IMG/VR virus record: IMGVR_UViG_3300049893_002452
Span: 1 to 49,781 of that record
DNA length: 49,781 bases
DNA from: a virus
Direction: 5' to 3' (one strand)
The notes beneath the pieces were generated by a model. The model did not search any database and was not told the DNA's origin. It was given only the letters and a program-made list of their open reading frames with translations. Every line of letters starts with the position of its first letter. The first letter of the stretch is position 1. Positions 23,497-31,504 of this stretch are shown here, piece after piece. The position numbers and the translations under genes were made by a program.

Positions 23497-23893
23497 ACGC
23501 ACCGACGACCATGCCGCTGCCGAGCGCGAGCTTCACGGCCGAGCCAGCGCCGAGCAGGTTCGTCCACGGGTTCGTGGTCGCGTGCGGACGCACCTCGATG
23601 ACGCCGGTGCCGGTGCCGTCGTCGACGTTCTCGACGAACACGAGCACCGCAGAAGAAGCGGCGAGCGCGACCCCGTAGCGGTCGAGGTCCGACTGCAGGT
23701 CGATCGCGACCGTAGCCGACCCCGCGATCGTCTGCTCGATCGCGGCGATCGCCTTGACCTGATCGTCGGCGTTGCCGTCGGGCAGGGTCTTGCTGATCGA
23801 GCGAGCCGCCGTGATGAAGTTCGTGAACGGCGAGCCCGCCGGCGGCGACTGGTGGGCGTCGATCTGCAACGAGAACAGCGAGTTGTCTGCCAC
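23390..23893 (-). CDS. Small beta-rich phage protein, paralog of the gene at 23907-24407
   Basis: This 167-residue protein starts with a GTG at 23893 after GGAGG. It shares with the next gene the order: short N-terminus, ITAARSISKTLPDG-type region, AIEQTIAGSATVAIDL, YGVALAASSAVLVFVENVDD and NPWTNLLGAGSAVKL. It looks like a structural or decoration-type beta protein. I do not know its role. Its 3' end overlaps the plus-strand gene tail to tail. Confidence 0.65.
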   Translation of the reverse strand: MADNSLFSLQIDAHQSPPAGSPFTNFITAARSISKTLPDGNADDQVKAIAAIEQTIAGSATVAIDLQSDLDRYGVALAASSAVLVFVENVDDGTGTGVIEVRPHATTNPWTNLLGAGSAVKLALGSGMVVGAFKTTNLPVLGANRALQIVETSGQPTKLRVHLWLRK

Positions 23894-23906
23894 GACGACC
23901 TCCAGA

Positions 23907-24407
23907 TCAGCGGCGGAACAGAGCGATCACGCGCGCGGTCAACGAGAGCGAGCCGTGCGCGTTGCGAAGCAGCAGCTGCCGCGCACCCGCGGCAACCGGC
24001 ACGCGACCCGCCGTGAAGTTGTACAGGAACACGAAGGCCCCGTCGCCGAGCTTGAGCACCGTGCTCGCGCCGAGCCAGTTCACCGGGTTCGCCGGCGCCT
24101 CGACCTGCAGCGGCGTTCCGCCGGCTCCGCCCTCGACGTTCTCGACGTACAGCCCGACGAAGTCGGCCGCGTTGACCGCGACCCCGTACCCGTCGGCGTC
24201 GCCGCCAGCACCGAAGTTGATCGTCACCGTGCCGAGCGCGGCGATCGTCTGCTCCTTGATGAACGCGACGTTGAGCTGGTCCGTCGCGATCCCGGGCGGG
24301 AGGATCTTCTCGAACGAGCGCAGCAGCTTCACGCCGTCGCTGTACGGCGGGTCCGTCGGGGGCGTGTCGCTGCCGTACAGGTTGAGCGTGACCTTGGAAT
24401 CTGCCAT
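23907..24407 (-). CDS. Small beta-rich phage protein, paralog of the gene at 23390-23893
   Basis: This 166-residue protein has the same plan as its neighbour: FEKILPPG, then FIKEQTIAALGTVTINF, DGYGVAVNAADFVGLYVENVEGG, NPVNWLGASTVLKLGDGAFV and a closing strand. The two are a tandem duplication that has diverged strongly. The ATG at 24407 has GGAGG upstream. A structural role is likely from position beside tail genes, but unproved. Confidence 0.65.
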   Translation of the reverse strand: MADSKVTLNLYGSDTPPTDPPYSDGVKLLRSFEKILPPGIATDQLNVAFIKEQTIAALGTVTINFGAGGDADGYGVAVNAADFVGLYVENVEGGAGGTPLQVEAPANPVNWLGASTVLKLGDGAFVFLYNFTAGRVPVAAGARQLLLRNAHGSLSLTARVIALFRR

Positions 24408-24436
24408 GGCGGCCTCCGCGTCCGAGGGGGATGGTA

Positions 24437-24751
24437 TCAGGCCTGGGACTGCTTGTCGTTGCTCGTCTCGAGCCGCTTGAGCAGTTCGCGCAGCTGCGAG
24501 TGACCGAGCACCGCAGCCCCCGCCGCGCCGACGCCACGCAGCACGACGTCGATCGTGAGCGGCTGGTGCTGGGCCTGCGCTGCGCCTGCCGAGATCGCGA
24601 CCGCCAGCAGCACCGCGATCGCCGGAAGGATCGCGCGCACCTGCACCTTGAACCTCGCCGGACACCAGCGCCCGACCGCGTACGTCAACGCCCACGTGAT
24701 CAGCGCGACAACGGGATCGCCAGCGGTGACCCCGAGCGAGGACGTCAGCAT
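24437..24751 (-). CDS. Holin-like small membrane protein
   Basis: This 104-residue protein has an N-terminal membrane helix (VVALITWALTYAVGRW), a second one (AILPAIAVLLAVAISAGA), a third weaker one (VVLRGVGAAGAAVLG) and a charged C-terminal tail. This is the build of phage holins. It stands next to another small membrane protein and near a phospholipase, so a lysis cassette is plausible. The ATG at 24751 follows GGAGG, and the longer frame upstream has no such site. Confidence 0.6.
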   Translation of the reverse strand: MLTSSLGVTAGDPVVALITWALTYAVGRWCPARFKVQVRAILPAIAVLLAVAISAGAAQAQHQPLTIDVVLRGVGAAGAAVLGHSQLRELLKRLETSNDKQSQA

Positions 24752-24752
24752 C

Positions 24753-25193
24753 TCAACCTCCAACCGCGGTGCGGCGTGCTTTCGGGGGGCGCGGTCCGAA
24801 TGGGTCGTCGGAAGGGCCGAGCGAGATCGCGGTCAGCTGCGCGATCTCGTTCGTCTTGTCGTGGAGCTTGTCGGTCTTGTCGTGGAGCTTGTCGGTCTTG
24901 TCGTGCAGCACCCGCAGGGCTTCGCGGGTCTGACGACCCTCGTCCTCGCGGTGCTTCCGGTTGAGCTGACCTTCGGTGATCAGCGTCTCGCGCAGATCGT
25001 CGGTGATCTTGTGGTGCTCGACCATCGCGTCCTTGAACGACTGCGCCTGCAAGGCGACGGTGCGTTCGAAGGTGTCGATGAGCCGCGGGATGAGCTTCCA
25101 CAGCAGGTACCAGACGATCACGCACCCAAGGGAGGCCGGCACCCCGGCCTTGAGCGCGAAGTCGGCCAGCGACGCAATCGTCTCGGGGCTCAT
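24753..25193 (-). CDS. Membrane-anchored coiled-coil protein with LHDKTDK repeats
   Basis: This 146-residue protein has one N-terminal membrane segment (GVPASLGCVIVWYLLWKLI) and a long helical, charged body with three heptads LHDKTDK, LHDKTDK and LHDKTNE, which would continue a coiled coil. The build recalls phage lysis helper or holin/spanin-like proteins. It abuts the holin-like gene. The ATG at 25193 has GGAGG upstream. Confidence 0.6.
   Translation of the reverse strand: MSPETIASLADFALKAGVPASLGCVIVWYLLWKLIPRLIDTFERTVALQAQSFKDAMVEHHKITDDLRETLITEGQLNRKHREDEGRQTREALRVLHDKTDKLHDKTDKLHDKTNEIAQLTAISLGPSDDPFGPRPPKARRTAVGG
24852..24910 (-). repeat. 21-bp in-frame tandem repeat
   Basis: A 21-base unit (reading TTGTCGTGGAGCTTGTCGG on the plus strand within it) repeats almost perfectly for nearly three units. 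It encodes the heptads LHDKTDK. One unit equals one heptad, so gain or loss keeps coiled-coil register. Confidence 0.85.
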
Positions 25194-25495
25194 GCAGACC
25201 TCCGTGCTCGGCGTTCGTTCCGGCGCGCGATCCGCGCCTGTCGTTTGACGGGGTCGCGGCGGGCTACCGCGACGACAAGGTTCATCGCCGCGACGATCAC
25301 GGGACCATCGAGGAGCTCGGCAACCGTGCCGAACGGGGGGGGGAGCAGGTCCGCAGGCAACAGGTCGTCGAGGATGCGCGCGATGTGCAGGCGCACCTCC
25401 TCGTCATCGAACCCGTGCTCGACGAGTTCGTCGGCCAGCGCCTGCACCTGACCCCAGGGGATCAGCTGCAGCGCGTTGTCGGCTGCGACCTTCAC
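25190..25495 (-). CDS. Small phage protein of unknown function
   Basis: This 101-residue protein starts at a GTG (25495) eight bases after the upstream stop, with no strong ribosome site. It has a helical acidic middle (LADELVEHGFDDEEVRLHIARIL), one hydrophobic stretch (GPVIVAAMNLVVAVA) and an Arg-rich tail. It overlaps the coiled-coil membrane gene by four bases. The function is unknown. Confidence 0.55.
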   Translation of the reverse strand: MKVAADNALQLIPWGQVQALADELVEHGFDDEEVRLHIARILDDLLPADLLPPPFGTVAELLDGPVIVAAMNLVVAVARRDPVKRQARIARRNERRARRSA

Positions 25496-25503
25496 GGACG
25501 CGC

Positions 25504-25845
25504 CTACGTCCGGTCGCCGTACGCGACGATCAGCACGCCGCCGGTCGTGGCGGTCCCACCGAGGTTGGTGATCGTGTTCGCCGCGGAGATCGAGAACTCC
25601 GAGGTCAGGTCGGAGATCATCTTCGACGTCCCGTCCTGGAACAGCACGCTGACGAGCCGATCGTTGGTCGCGATGCCGGTGACCGTGATCGGTCCCGCGA
25701 CGTCGCCGGCGACGACCTTCTGCACGGCCCGCTCGCCGGAGCGGTTGAGCAGGTACGCGATGAGGCGGCCGACCTTGCGGCTGCCGAGCCCGGCTTCGAG
25801 GTGGCGCTTGGTGAACGTGTCGAGCGGGTAGCCGTCGAGAGCCAT
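25504..25845 (-). CDS. Small beta-rich phage protein, likely structural
   Basis: This 113-residue protein starts MALDGYPLDTF and has strands in GPITVTGIATND and GVLIVAYGD. Its style matches the nearby 23390 and 23907 genes. The ATG at 25845 follows GGAGG, but that ribosome site is paired in the predicted leader fold at 25846-25912. The role is unknown. Confidence 0.62.
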   Translation of the reverse strand: MALDGYPLDTFTKRHLEAGLGSRKVGRLIAYLLNRSGERAVQKVVAGDVAGPITVTGIATNDRLVSVLFQDGTSKMISDLTSEFSISAANTITNLGGTATTGGVLIVAYGDRT

Positions 25846-25912
25846 CTGATCCTCCAGCGTTGCGCGTGGACGCGCTGGCGATCAACCGCCTGCGCTGGAG
25901 GTACGGTATCAG
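25846..25912 (-). promoter_or_regulatory. Three-way-junction leader that buries a ribosome binding site
   Basis: In the minus-strand RNA between the phospholipase stop and the next ATG, CTGAT pairs with ATCAG, and CCTCCAGCG (25893-25901) pairs perfectly with CGCTGGAGG (25851-25859), which contains the GGAGG site. Inside are two hairpins: GGCG/CGCC (25877-25890) and GCGCG/CGCGC (25862-25875). The TGA in the outer CTGAT is the upstream stop codon. This fits termination-coupled translation or a temperature-sensitive switch. Confidence 0.65.
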
Positions 25913-26787
25913 GACTCGCGAGGCGTTGCACCGTTTGCGGTCGTCCAGATCGGTTCGCGTGCCATCTCCTCGCCGATGACGTGGAGCCTGCGCGCGATCG
26001 TTGCGCGCGACGCATCGAGCATCGGTCCCGGGTCCTGGCGCGGGGCACGCACGCGCACGTCGACACCGGACGCGGCCAGCGCCTTCAACGTCTCGAAGTC
26101 CCCGCGCGCGGGCGCGTGCGTCCCCTTGTCGGCGGCGAGCAGCAGCCTCTCGATGCGTCCGTCGACCTGCTTCGCGGTGTGCATGATGACGCCGGGTTCG
26201 AGCGGATGACAGAAGATCGCGTCGACGCGGTCGCCGGGTTTCACCCACGACGGAACGGGGGGGCAGACGTGCTCGTGTCCGCCGTCACCGGCGATCGAGC
26301 GTGCGGCGTTCCACGTCACCGGGATGCCGGCGAACATGCCGCAGATCGCGGCCGACGCCAGCACGCCGTCCTCGAGTTCGACTCGATGGTTGTCCGGCCC
26401 CTGCGAGGTCCACGTCGGCACGACGTGTAGGTCCGACTCGGGAAGCCAGATGCCGGCGCCGAACCGGGTCCGCAGCTTCTGCGTCTTGACTTCCCGCTCG
26501 ACAAGCTGTTCACGCAGCGGGTCGAGCGACCAGAACCCGTCCTTCGCGAGCGGCGTCGCGCGCAGGAACCCTCGCACGCCGTTGATCGGGTTCGGGTCGT
26601 CGAGCGCGGTCCAGATCTCGACAAGCTCGTCGATGCGGTTCTGCGCGACCATGACGCCGTTCACGGCGCCGACGCTCGTTCCGCGGATCTCGTCAGGTAG
26701 CCGACCCATCTCGTTGAGCAGCGCACGGATCGAGGCGATCTGCACCGCCCCCTTGAACGCGCCGCCGGACAACAGCAGGACGTGCAT
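25909..26787 (-). CDS. Patatin-like phospholipase
   Basis: This 292-residue protein has the patatin plan: an oxyanion loop GGAFKG (residues 8-13), nucleophile Ser38 in GTSVGAVNG, a mid-protein ASAAICGMFAGIPV block and the catalytic Asp168 in IAGDGGHEH. Both dyad residues are present, so it should hydrolyse lipid acyl esters. No signal peptide or membrane segment is seen. The ATG at 26787 follows GAGAGG at a better distance than the GTG two codons earlier. It lies near holin-like genes, which makes a role in lysis or membrane attack possible. Confidence 0.85.
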   Translation of the reverse strand: MHVLLLSGGAFKGAVQIASIRALLNEMGRLPDEIRGTSVGAVNGVMVAQNRIDELVEIWTALDDPNPINGVRGFLRATPLAKDGFWSLDPLREQLVEREVKTQKLRTRFGAGIWLPESDLHVVPTWTSQGPDNHRVELEDGVLASAAICGMFAGIPVTWNAARSIAGDGGHEHVCPPVPSWVKPGDRVDAIFCHPLEPGVIMHTAKQVDGRIERLLLAADKGTHAPARGDFETLKALAASGVDVRVRAPRQDPGPMLDASRATIARRLHVIGEEMAREPIWTTANGATPRES

Positions 26788-26808
26788 GAGCACCTCTCGC
26801 CGCCGAGT

Positions 26809-27636
26809 CTACTCCATGATCCCGAGCAGCGACGCGACGATCGCCTGCCGGATCGTGACGCCGCCCATCCCCAGCGCGGCAAGGTCGTTGTCGAGCCACG
26901 CCGCCGTGTCGGCCGTCACCTCGGCCTGCAGCAGCGCGTTCGCACCGGTCCGCAGGTACGTCGTGACCGCGCTGGAGTGGGTCAGCATGAACCCTGCGCC
27001 GATCGTCTCGGCGGCTGCGACATCGCCCGCGGTCTGCGTCGCCATGAGCATCCCGAGCACGTCGATCGTCAGCCTGTCGACGACGTTCTGTCGCCGGCGC
27101 GCGCCCTCCTGCATCTGGTGAACCGGGTCCGCCGCGTAGTCCTTCGTCGTCACCTTGGCGACGGGGTGCGCCGTCCCGTCCTCGCGGAACCACGTCCGGG
27201 TCGTCGTGCGCGACACCGCCAGACCGTTCGCGCTTCGGACGTAGACCATCGTCTCGCGCACGATCTCGTCGGTGTGGTTGTCGGGAGCAAAGAAGCCGAC
27301 CTGCCGCACCTCTCCGCGGAACATGACGGTGACCTGTTCGTGCAGGCGCGTCGTCAGCCCGACGCCAAAGTCGATCGCGCGGTGGTCGCGTCCAATGTCG
27401 CCCGCCGCGACGTAGCGCCAGAGCTTCAACGGGGCGGGGGCGCCGGAGTGAGCCTCCACGATCGCGACGATGTTCGCAATCTGCGGGTCGGTCAGTTCGC
27501 CCGCGAACTCCATCTGCAGCGCCAGCCCCACGCGACGGATGCCGAGCAGCCCGGGGAACACGGACTGCACTTGATAATGCAGTTCCGCACCGTCGAACGG
27601 CTGTCCTTGAACGAGAGCGAACGAGTAGACGATCAC
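26809..27636 (-). CDS. Probable tail or baseplate protein, 275 residues
   Basis: I do not recognise this protein. It starts with a GTG (27636) that overlaps the fiber-like gene stop and follows GGAGG. Residues 1-90 are alpha/beta. The middle has many strands (ATTRLHEQVTVMFRGEV-like and YVRSANGLAVSRTTT). The C-terminal 100 residues are helical. Its place after the fiber-like gene suggests a structural or host-contact role. Confidence 0.55.
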   Translation of the reverse strand: MIVYSFALVQGQPFDGAELHYQVQSVFPGLLGIRRVGLALQMEFAGELTDPQIANIVAIVEAHSGAPAPLKLWRYVAAGDIGRDHRAIDFGVGLTTRLHEQVTVMFRGEVRQVGFFAPDNHTDEIVRETMVYVRSANGLAVSRTTTRTWFREDGTAHPVAKVTTKDYAADPVHQMQEGARRRQNVVDRLTIDVLGMLMATQTAGDVAAAETIGAGFMLTHSSAVTTYLRTGANALLQAEVTADTAAWLDNDLAALGMGGVTIRQAIVASLLGIME

Positions 27637-28715
27637 GGGAACACCTCCAGCGCCCATAGTTGACACCCGTCCGTAGTCGGCGCCGACGACGCATTCATCG
27701 TCAGCGTCCCCGAGATGCGGGCCCACTGCACCTTGATCGTGTGCGCCGCCGCGGTCAGCGCGGCTGTTAGCTCGACGATCACCGCCGCGCCGCCGTTGCC
27801 GGTGTGCCCGTGGATGTTCGAGCCCGTTCCCTGCTGGACTCCATCGACAAGAACGATGATCTTGCCGGAGTTACCGCCGGTCACGCCGGACAGCTGCGCG
27901 ACGATCAACAGCTTCGAGTTCGCCTGCGTCGTGACCGTCACCGATGCCCCGGAGACGTCGGCAAACGTGCCGCTGGACGTCGACTGGTCCGTTGATGCCC
28001 TCGCGTGCGCATAGGCGGCTTGCCGATGGGCGTGGTCGCTGCGCGAGGCAAACGCAGACGTGCCCGAGGTCGGCGTCGTTGAGTCGTTCGCCGGCGTCGA
28101 GTTCGAGATGTGGTCGAACCCTGGAGGAACGTTGCATGAGATCACGCCGGTCGTCGCATCGCTTTTCAGCACGCGCCCGATCTGCTGGTGGATGTTTGGC
28201 CCGCTGACGTGCGTGTTGATGAGCGCGCCAGCCGTCGTCGGCGAGACGTGCAGCAGGTCGTTCACGGACCATGCAGACGTGTCGAGCCCGGTGATCTCGC
28301 CAACGACGCGCAGGTAGCCGGTCGCCGCCTCCGTGAAGGCGCCCGTCGCCACGCCGATTGCCGTCATCGTCGTCGAGCTGTCGGCCCTTGCCTTCTCGAC
28401 CTTTACGGCGTTGTTGCCGGAGTCCCAGCCGGCGATGTAGCAGACCTCACCCTTCGAGATGGTGCCCGCGGTGTTCTTGATCGCGACGACGTCGACGGCG
28501 TTCGATGAACTCGCCACGCCGGCAGGGTCGATGCGAACCCAGGTCGGAGTCGTCGCCGTCAGCATCCAGACGCTGTTGTCGTCGGACTGCCGAGCGAACT
28601 TGTACAGGTCTGCGGTGACAACGACCGCTGCGACGCGCGCGGCTGCGTTGGCGTAGGTGAACGCGATCGGGACGTGGACGTCGGACCCCGTCAGGCCGGA
28701 ATGCAGAGCGGTCAT
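27633..28715 (-). CDS. Tail-fiber-like protein
   Basis: This 360-residue protein is rich in Thr, Ser, Ala and Gly with short strands throughout. Residues about 70-200 look like the capsid-or-fiber-type repeats AVDVVAIKNTAGTISKGEVCYIAG, then VGEITGLDTSAWSVNDLLHVSPTTAG and PNIHQQIGRVLKSDATTGVISCN, a pattern common in phage fibers and decoration proteins. The C-terminal 130 residues look like a beta-sandwich receptor-binding tip. The ATG at 28715 follows AAGGGG. Confidence 0.68.
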   Translation of the reverse strand: MTALHSGLTGSDVHVPIAFTYANAAARVAAVVVTADLYKFARQSDDNSVWMLTATTPTWVRIDPAGVASSSNAVDVVAIKNTAGTISKGEVCYIAGWDSGNNAVKVEKARADSSTTMTAIGVATGAFTEAATGYLRVVGEITGLDTSAWSVNDLLHVSPTTAGALINTHVSGPNIHQQIGRVLKSDATTGVISCNVPPGFDHISNSTPANDSTTPTSGTSAFASRSDHAHRQAAYAHARASTDQSTSSGTFADVSGASVTVTTQANSKLLIVAQLSGVTGGNSGKIIVLVDGVQQGTGSNIHGHTGNGGAAVIVELTAALTAAAHTIKVQWARISGTLTMNASSAPTTDGCQLWALEVFP

Positions 28716-28719
28716 CGGG

Positions 28720-28971
28720 TCACCCCTTGAGAATCAAGTCGCCGTCGCTACCGTACACCAGCCCGCCCTCGGTCGTGAGCAGCACGTTCGCGAGCACGTC
28801 GGCAACGGAGGTCTGGCGCAACGAGAAGACGCCGAGCCCGTCCTTGACCCGGATGTCGTTGCCGTTGCGCGTCATCTCGCCGATCGATGTAGGGTCCGCG
28901 CTCGTGTCGTTGAGCACGATCTGATCGGCGTCGGTGATGCCACCTTTCAGGTCATCCGGTGTCTTTGGCAC
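28720..28971 (-). CDS. Small structural-type protein
   Basis: This 83-residue protein begins MPKTPDDLKGGITDADQIVLND and ends TTEGGLVYGSDGDLILKG. It resembles short linker segments of phage fibers. The GTG at 28971 follows AGGAG and lies inside the 3' end of the upstream gene (20-base overlap in another frame). The fiber-like gene follows four bases after its stop. Confidence 0.6.
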   Translation of the reverse strand: MPKTPDDLKGGITDADQIVLNDTSADPTSIGEMTRNGNDIRVKDGLGVFSLRQTSVADVLANVLLTTEGGLVYGSDGDLILKG

Positions 28972-29569
28972 GGCGACTCCTGCGCGTCTGCTTCTTCTGC
29001 AGCTGCTCGCGCGAGGCAGGCGCCCCGTCGTCGGGCTGGGCCCGCGCGCTCGCCGGGGCTTCGTCCTGGGGGTTGGTAGCCCCCTGGGTCGCCGGCGAGC
29101 CGTGCGGGGCCGTTACGGCGACGGGCGACGGCGTTTCAGCCGGCGGGTCATCCCGCCGAGCCTGCTCCTGCTCCTCGCGGTCGAGTTCCACCGCTCGTTC
29201 GGCGAGCGCCCGTTCGATGTTCGCCTGCTCGCGCGTCAGCGCCAGCGCCTTGCGCAGACCCGCGGCGAACGGTCCCTGCTCCGCTGCTGCACCGACAAGC
29301 GCGCGATGGGAGTCCTGCACGATCGCAACGATGTCGCGGAACACCGCGTACACCGGCTCGCTCGCCTCGACCGGGAACTTCCCATCCTTGAACGCCTCAT
29401 CGATGCGCGCCCTGTACCCTGCGATGCGGGCGAACAGGCGCTCGGTCGTGTCGCGCGATGCGGCAAGACCGAGGGCGTTCTTCTCGGCGTTGACGAGTGC
29501 CTCCGAGAGCTTGGCCGCCGTCTCGTCGTGAGCGGCGGCCTTGAGCAGCGACTTCTCCGGGTTCGGCAC
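28952..29569 (-). CDS. Helical protein of unknown function in the tail cluster
   Basis: This 205-residue protein is strongly helical for residues 1-130 (charged heptads such as ALALTREQANIERALAERAVEL) and ends in a disordered Pro/Ala/Gln-rich and then basic tail (KKQTRRSRRAKDTG). The GTG at 29569 follows GGAGG. A structural assembly or chaperone role is possible. I do not recognise a family. Confidence 0.55.
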   Translation of the reverse strand: MPNPEKSLLKAAAHDETAAKLSEALVNAEKNALGLAASRDTTERLFARIAGYRARIDEAFKDGKFPVEASEPVYAVFRDIVAIVQDSHRALVGAAAEQGPFAAGLRKALALTREQANIERALAERAVELDREEQEQARRDDPPAETPSPVAVTAPHGSPATQGATNPQDEAPASARAQPDDGAPASREQLQKKQTRRSRRAKDTG

Positions 29570-29586
29570 GTCGTCCTCCGAGTCGA

Positions 29587-31167
29587 TCAGTACACGTAGC
29601 TCGCGAGCTGGTCACCGCTCTTGATCGCGCGCTCGAACTTGAGCTCGACGTTGCCGGCCGTGAACGACGTGCCCGGGTAATAATCGTTATTCGCCGCCGC
29701 GTTTGCGCCGGGCCGCATCAGCCGCCCGTTGAGGAACAGGTGGGTGTTCAAGATGCCGGCGGTCACGAAGCCGTCGGGGAAGTCGACGTCGAGGTTGTTC
29801 GCCGCCGTGCCGGGGCCGCCGACGTCTGCATCCGCCGCGACGTTGCCCGACGCGACGTGGAACAGCCGCGACGGGGCCGCGCCGTTGTTGTAGGCCTGGA
29901 CGACCGCGTTGAGCAGGCTGACCTCACCGCCGAACGCCGCCTCGTACGCATCCCACTCCGCGGTCGTCTCGGAGAGCTTGACGCCCGCCTGCGCGAAGGT
30001 CGAGCCGGTGCGGTTGCTGTCGTCGAGGAACAGCTCGCCCGCGCCGCTCGCCAGCAGCGTCAGGTTGCCAGCGCGCTCGATGATCCCGGCCGTCTCCGCG
30101 ATCTGGATGCCGGTGCCGACGGTCCCGAACGTCGCGCCGTTGCGGAAGTCGTTGTCGACCGCATCGACGTCGAACGTGTCGACGTCCTGCGCGACGTGGA
30201 CCGTGCTGGTTCCGCCCGCGCTGCCCTCGACGACGCGCAACAGGTCCGCTTCGAGGTCATCGCGGATTTTCCAGATCAGGCCGGCGCCTTCGAGGTCGAG
30301 CGTCGCGTTGGTCGTGAGGTTGACCGGCGTCGCGCCCTGGTTGTCGTAGGCGACCTGCCGCGTCACCGTCGCGCTGCTCGGAACGTCCGTCACCGCGCCG
30401 CGGAGGAAGTCCTGCTCGGACAGGTCTTCGAGCGCCTTGCGCTCGACGCTGGCGTAGTTGATCGTCTTGCTCTCGATGTCCGCGACCGGGCAGGCCTCGA
30501 GGTCGTCGCCCGCCGCGGTGATCCGCACGAACGACAGCTGCGCCCGCACCGGCGTCGTGCCGGTCATCGTGTGACCGTCGGTCGCCGTCTCCGTCTGGAA
30601 CAGCGCGTACACGGTGCGCCCGCTGGAGAGGATCGGGTCGCGCGTGGCGCCGTCGACGATCTCGCAGAGGTTCTTCGGCGAGATCGCCGTGCTGCCCCCG
30701 ACCTCGGTGAGCGAGTGCGACGTGCCGAACGATCCGCCGTGCGCGGCCGCGACCGTGCCGCGCGTGGTCACCGCGCCGACCGCCGCGGTCGTGTTGCTCG
30801 GAAGCTCGGAGAGCGCGAGCACGACGTAGTTCTGCGTCGCGGGCACGGCGACGTCGGCAAGGCTCGACACGCTGACGAGCACCCGCTTGCGCTCCAGATC
30901 GTGCAGCTCTTGGTTGATCTTGTTGATCCCGCGCTTCGACCCGCCCTCGAAGGTGATCGGCGCGCTGACATCGTCGTACCAGTTCCCAGCCGGGAAGCTC
31001 GCGCCGTCGCGGTTGAGGAAGTTCTGGAGAGCCGACCGCAGCGAGGAGAGGTCGTCCTCCAGGCTGACCGGGTTCGTCTCGAAGTTCGCGAGCGAAGGCG
31101 CGACGGTGTCGTCGTACACATCGCTCTTGCGGACGTCGTCGTCTTGGCGGAGTAGAGTGAGCGGCAT
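29587..31167 (-). CDS. Large tail or baseplate protein, 526 residues
   Basis: This protein starts MPLTLLRQDDDVRKSDVYDDTVAPS, has a helical N-terminal part (SSLRSALQNFLNRDG) and then many short strands with Thr/Gly/Ala-rich loops. The C-terminal section (LFLNGRLMRPGANAAANND, then SFTAGNVELKFERAIKSGDQL) matches the style of phage baseplate and fiber shaft proteins. It lies between two small structural genes. Exact function unknown. Confidence 0.62.
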   Translation of the reverse strand: MPLTLLRQDDDVRKSDVYDDTVAPSLANFETNPVSLEDDLSSLRSALQNFLNRDGASFPAGNWYDDVSAPITFEGGSKRGINKINQELHDLERKRVLVSVSSLADVAVPATQNYVVLALSELPSNTTAAVGAVTTRGTVAAAHGGSFGTSHSLTEVGGSTAISPKNLCEIVDGATRDPILSSGRTVYALFQTETATDGHTMTGTTPVRAQLSFVRITAAGDDLEACPVADIESKTINYASVERKALEDLSEQDFLRGAVTDVPSSATVTRQVAYDNQGATPVNLTTNATLDLEGAGLIWKIRDDLEADLLRVVEGSAGGTSTVHVAQDVDTFDVDAVDNDFRNGATFGTVGTGIQIAETAGIIERAGNLTLLASGAGELFLDDSNRTGSTFAQAGVKLSETTAEWDAYEAAFGGEVSLLNAVVQAYNNGAAPSRLFHVASGNVAADADVGGPGTAANNLDVDFPDGFVTAGILNTHLFLNGRLMRPGANAAANNDYYPGTSFTAGNVELKFERAIKSGDQLASYVY

Positions 31168-31177
31168 TGCAGGCCCC

Positions 31178-31504
31178 CTATGCGTCGATGTAGTAGTCGA
31201 TCAGCACGTTGTCCGGCGTCTTGGGCGCCTGCGTGAACGTGATCGTATCGTACCCCGTTCCAGGGCCGCCAGATTCCGAGGCGGTGTAGTCGTTGCCGAT
31301 GCCCTCGAGGACGCGCTTGCCGCGCAGGTAGACCGCCTCGTTCGTCGTCCCGTCGTGGACGAACGTGTCGGGCGTGGTGAACACCGTGTTGACGCCGTCG
31401 ATCGTTCCGAGGAGCGCGACGTTCGTGCGCAGGTTCGATGGCGTCGCGCCGCCCCCTCCTCCGCCTCCGGCGCACGAAACAAAGCGTGGCGACGAGATCC
31501 CCAT
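31178..31504 (-). CDS. Small structural protein with Gly-rich N-terminus
   Basis: This 108-residue protein has a seven-Gly run (SCAGGGGGGGA) and then a beta domain: TIDGVNTVFTTPDTFVHD, VYLRGKRVLEGIGNDYTAS, TITFTQAPKTPDNVLIDYYI. That domain is the common repeat fold seen in phage tail fiber and baseplate proteins (a what-you-see variable linking domain). Start and upstream stop overlap by one base. Confidence 0.62.
   Translation of the reverse strand: MGISSPRFVSCAGGGGGGGATPSNLRTNVALLGTIDGVNTVFTTPDTFVHDGTTNEAVYLRGKRVLEGIGNDYTASESGGPGTGYDTITFTQAPKTPDNVLIDYYIDA

Noticed and set aside
25846-25912. The structured gap as an intrinsic terminator
   Set aside because: No T run follows on the minus strand, and the stem contains the ribosome site of the next gene.
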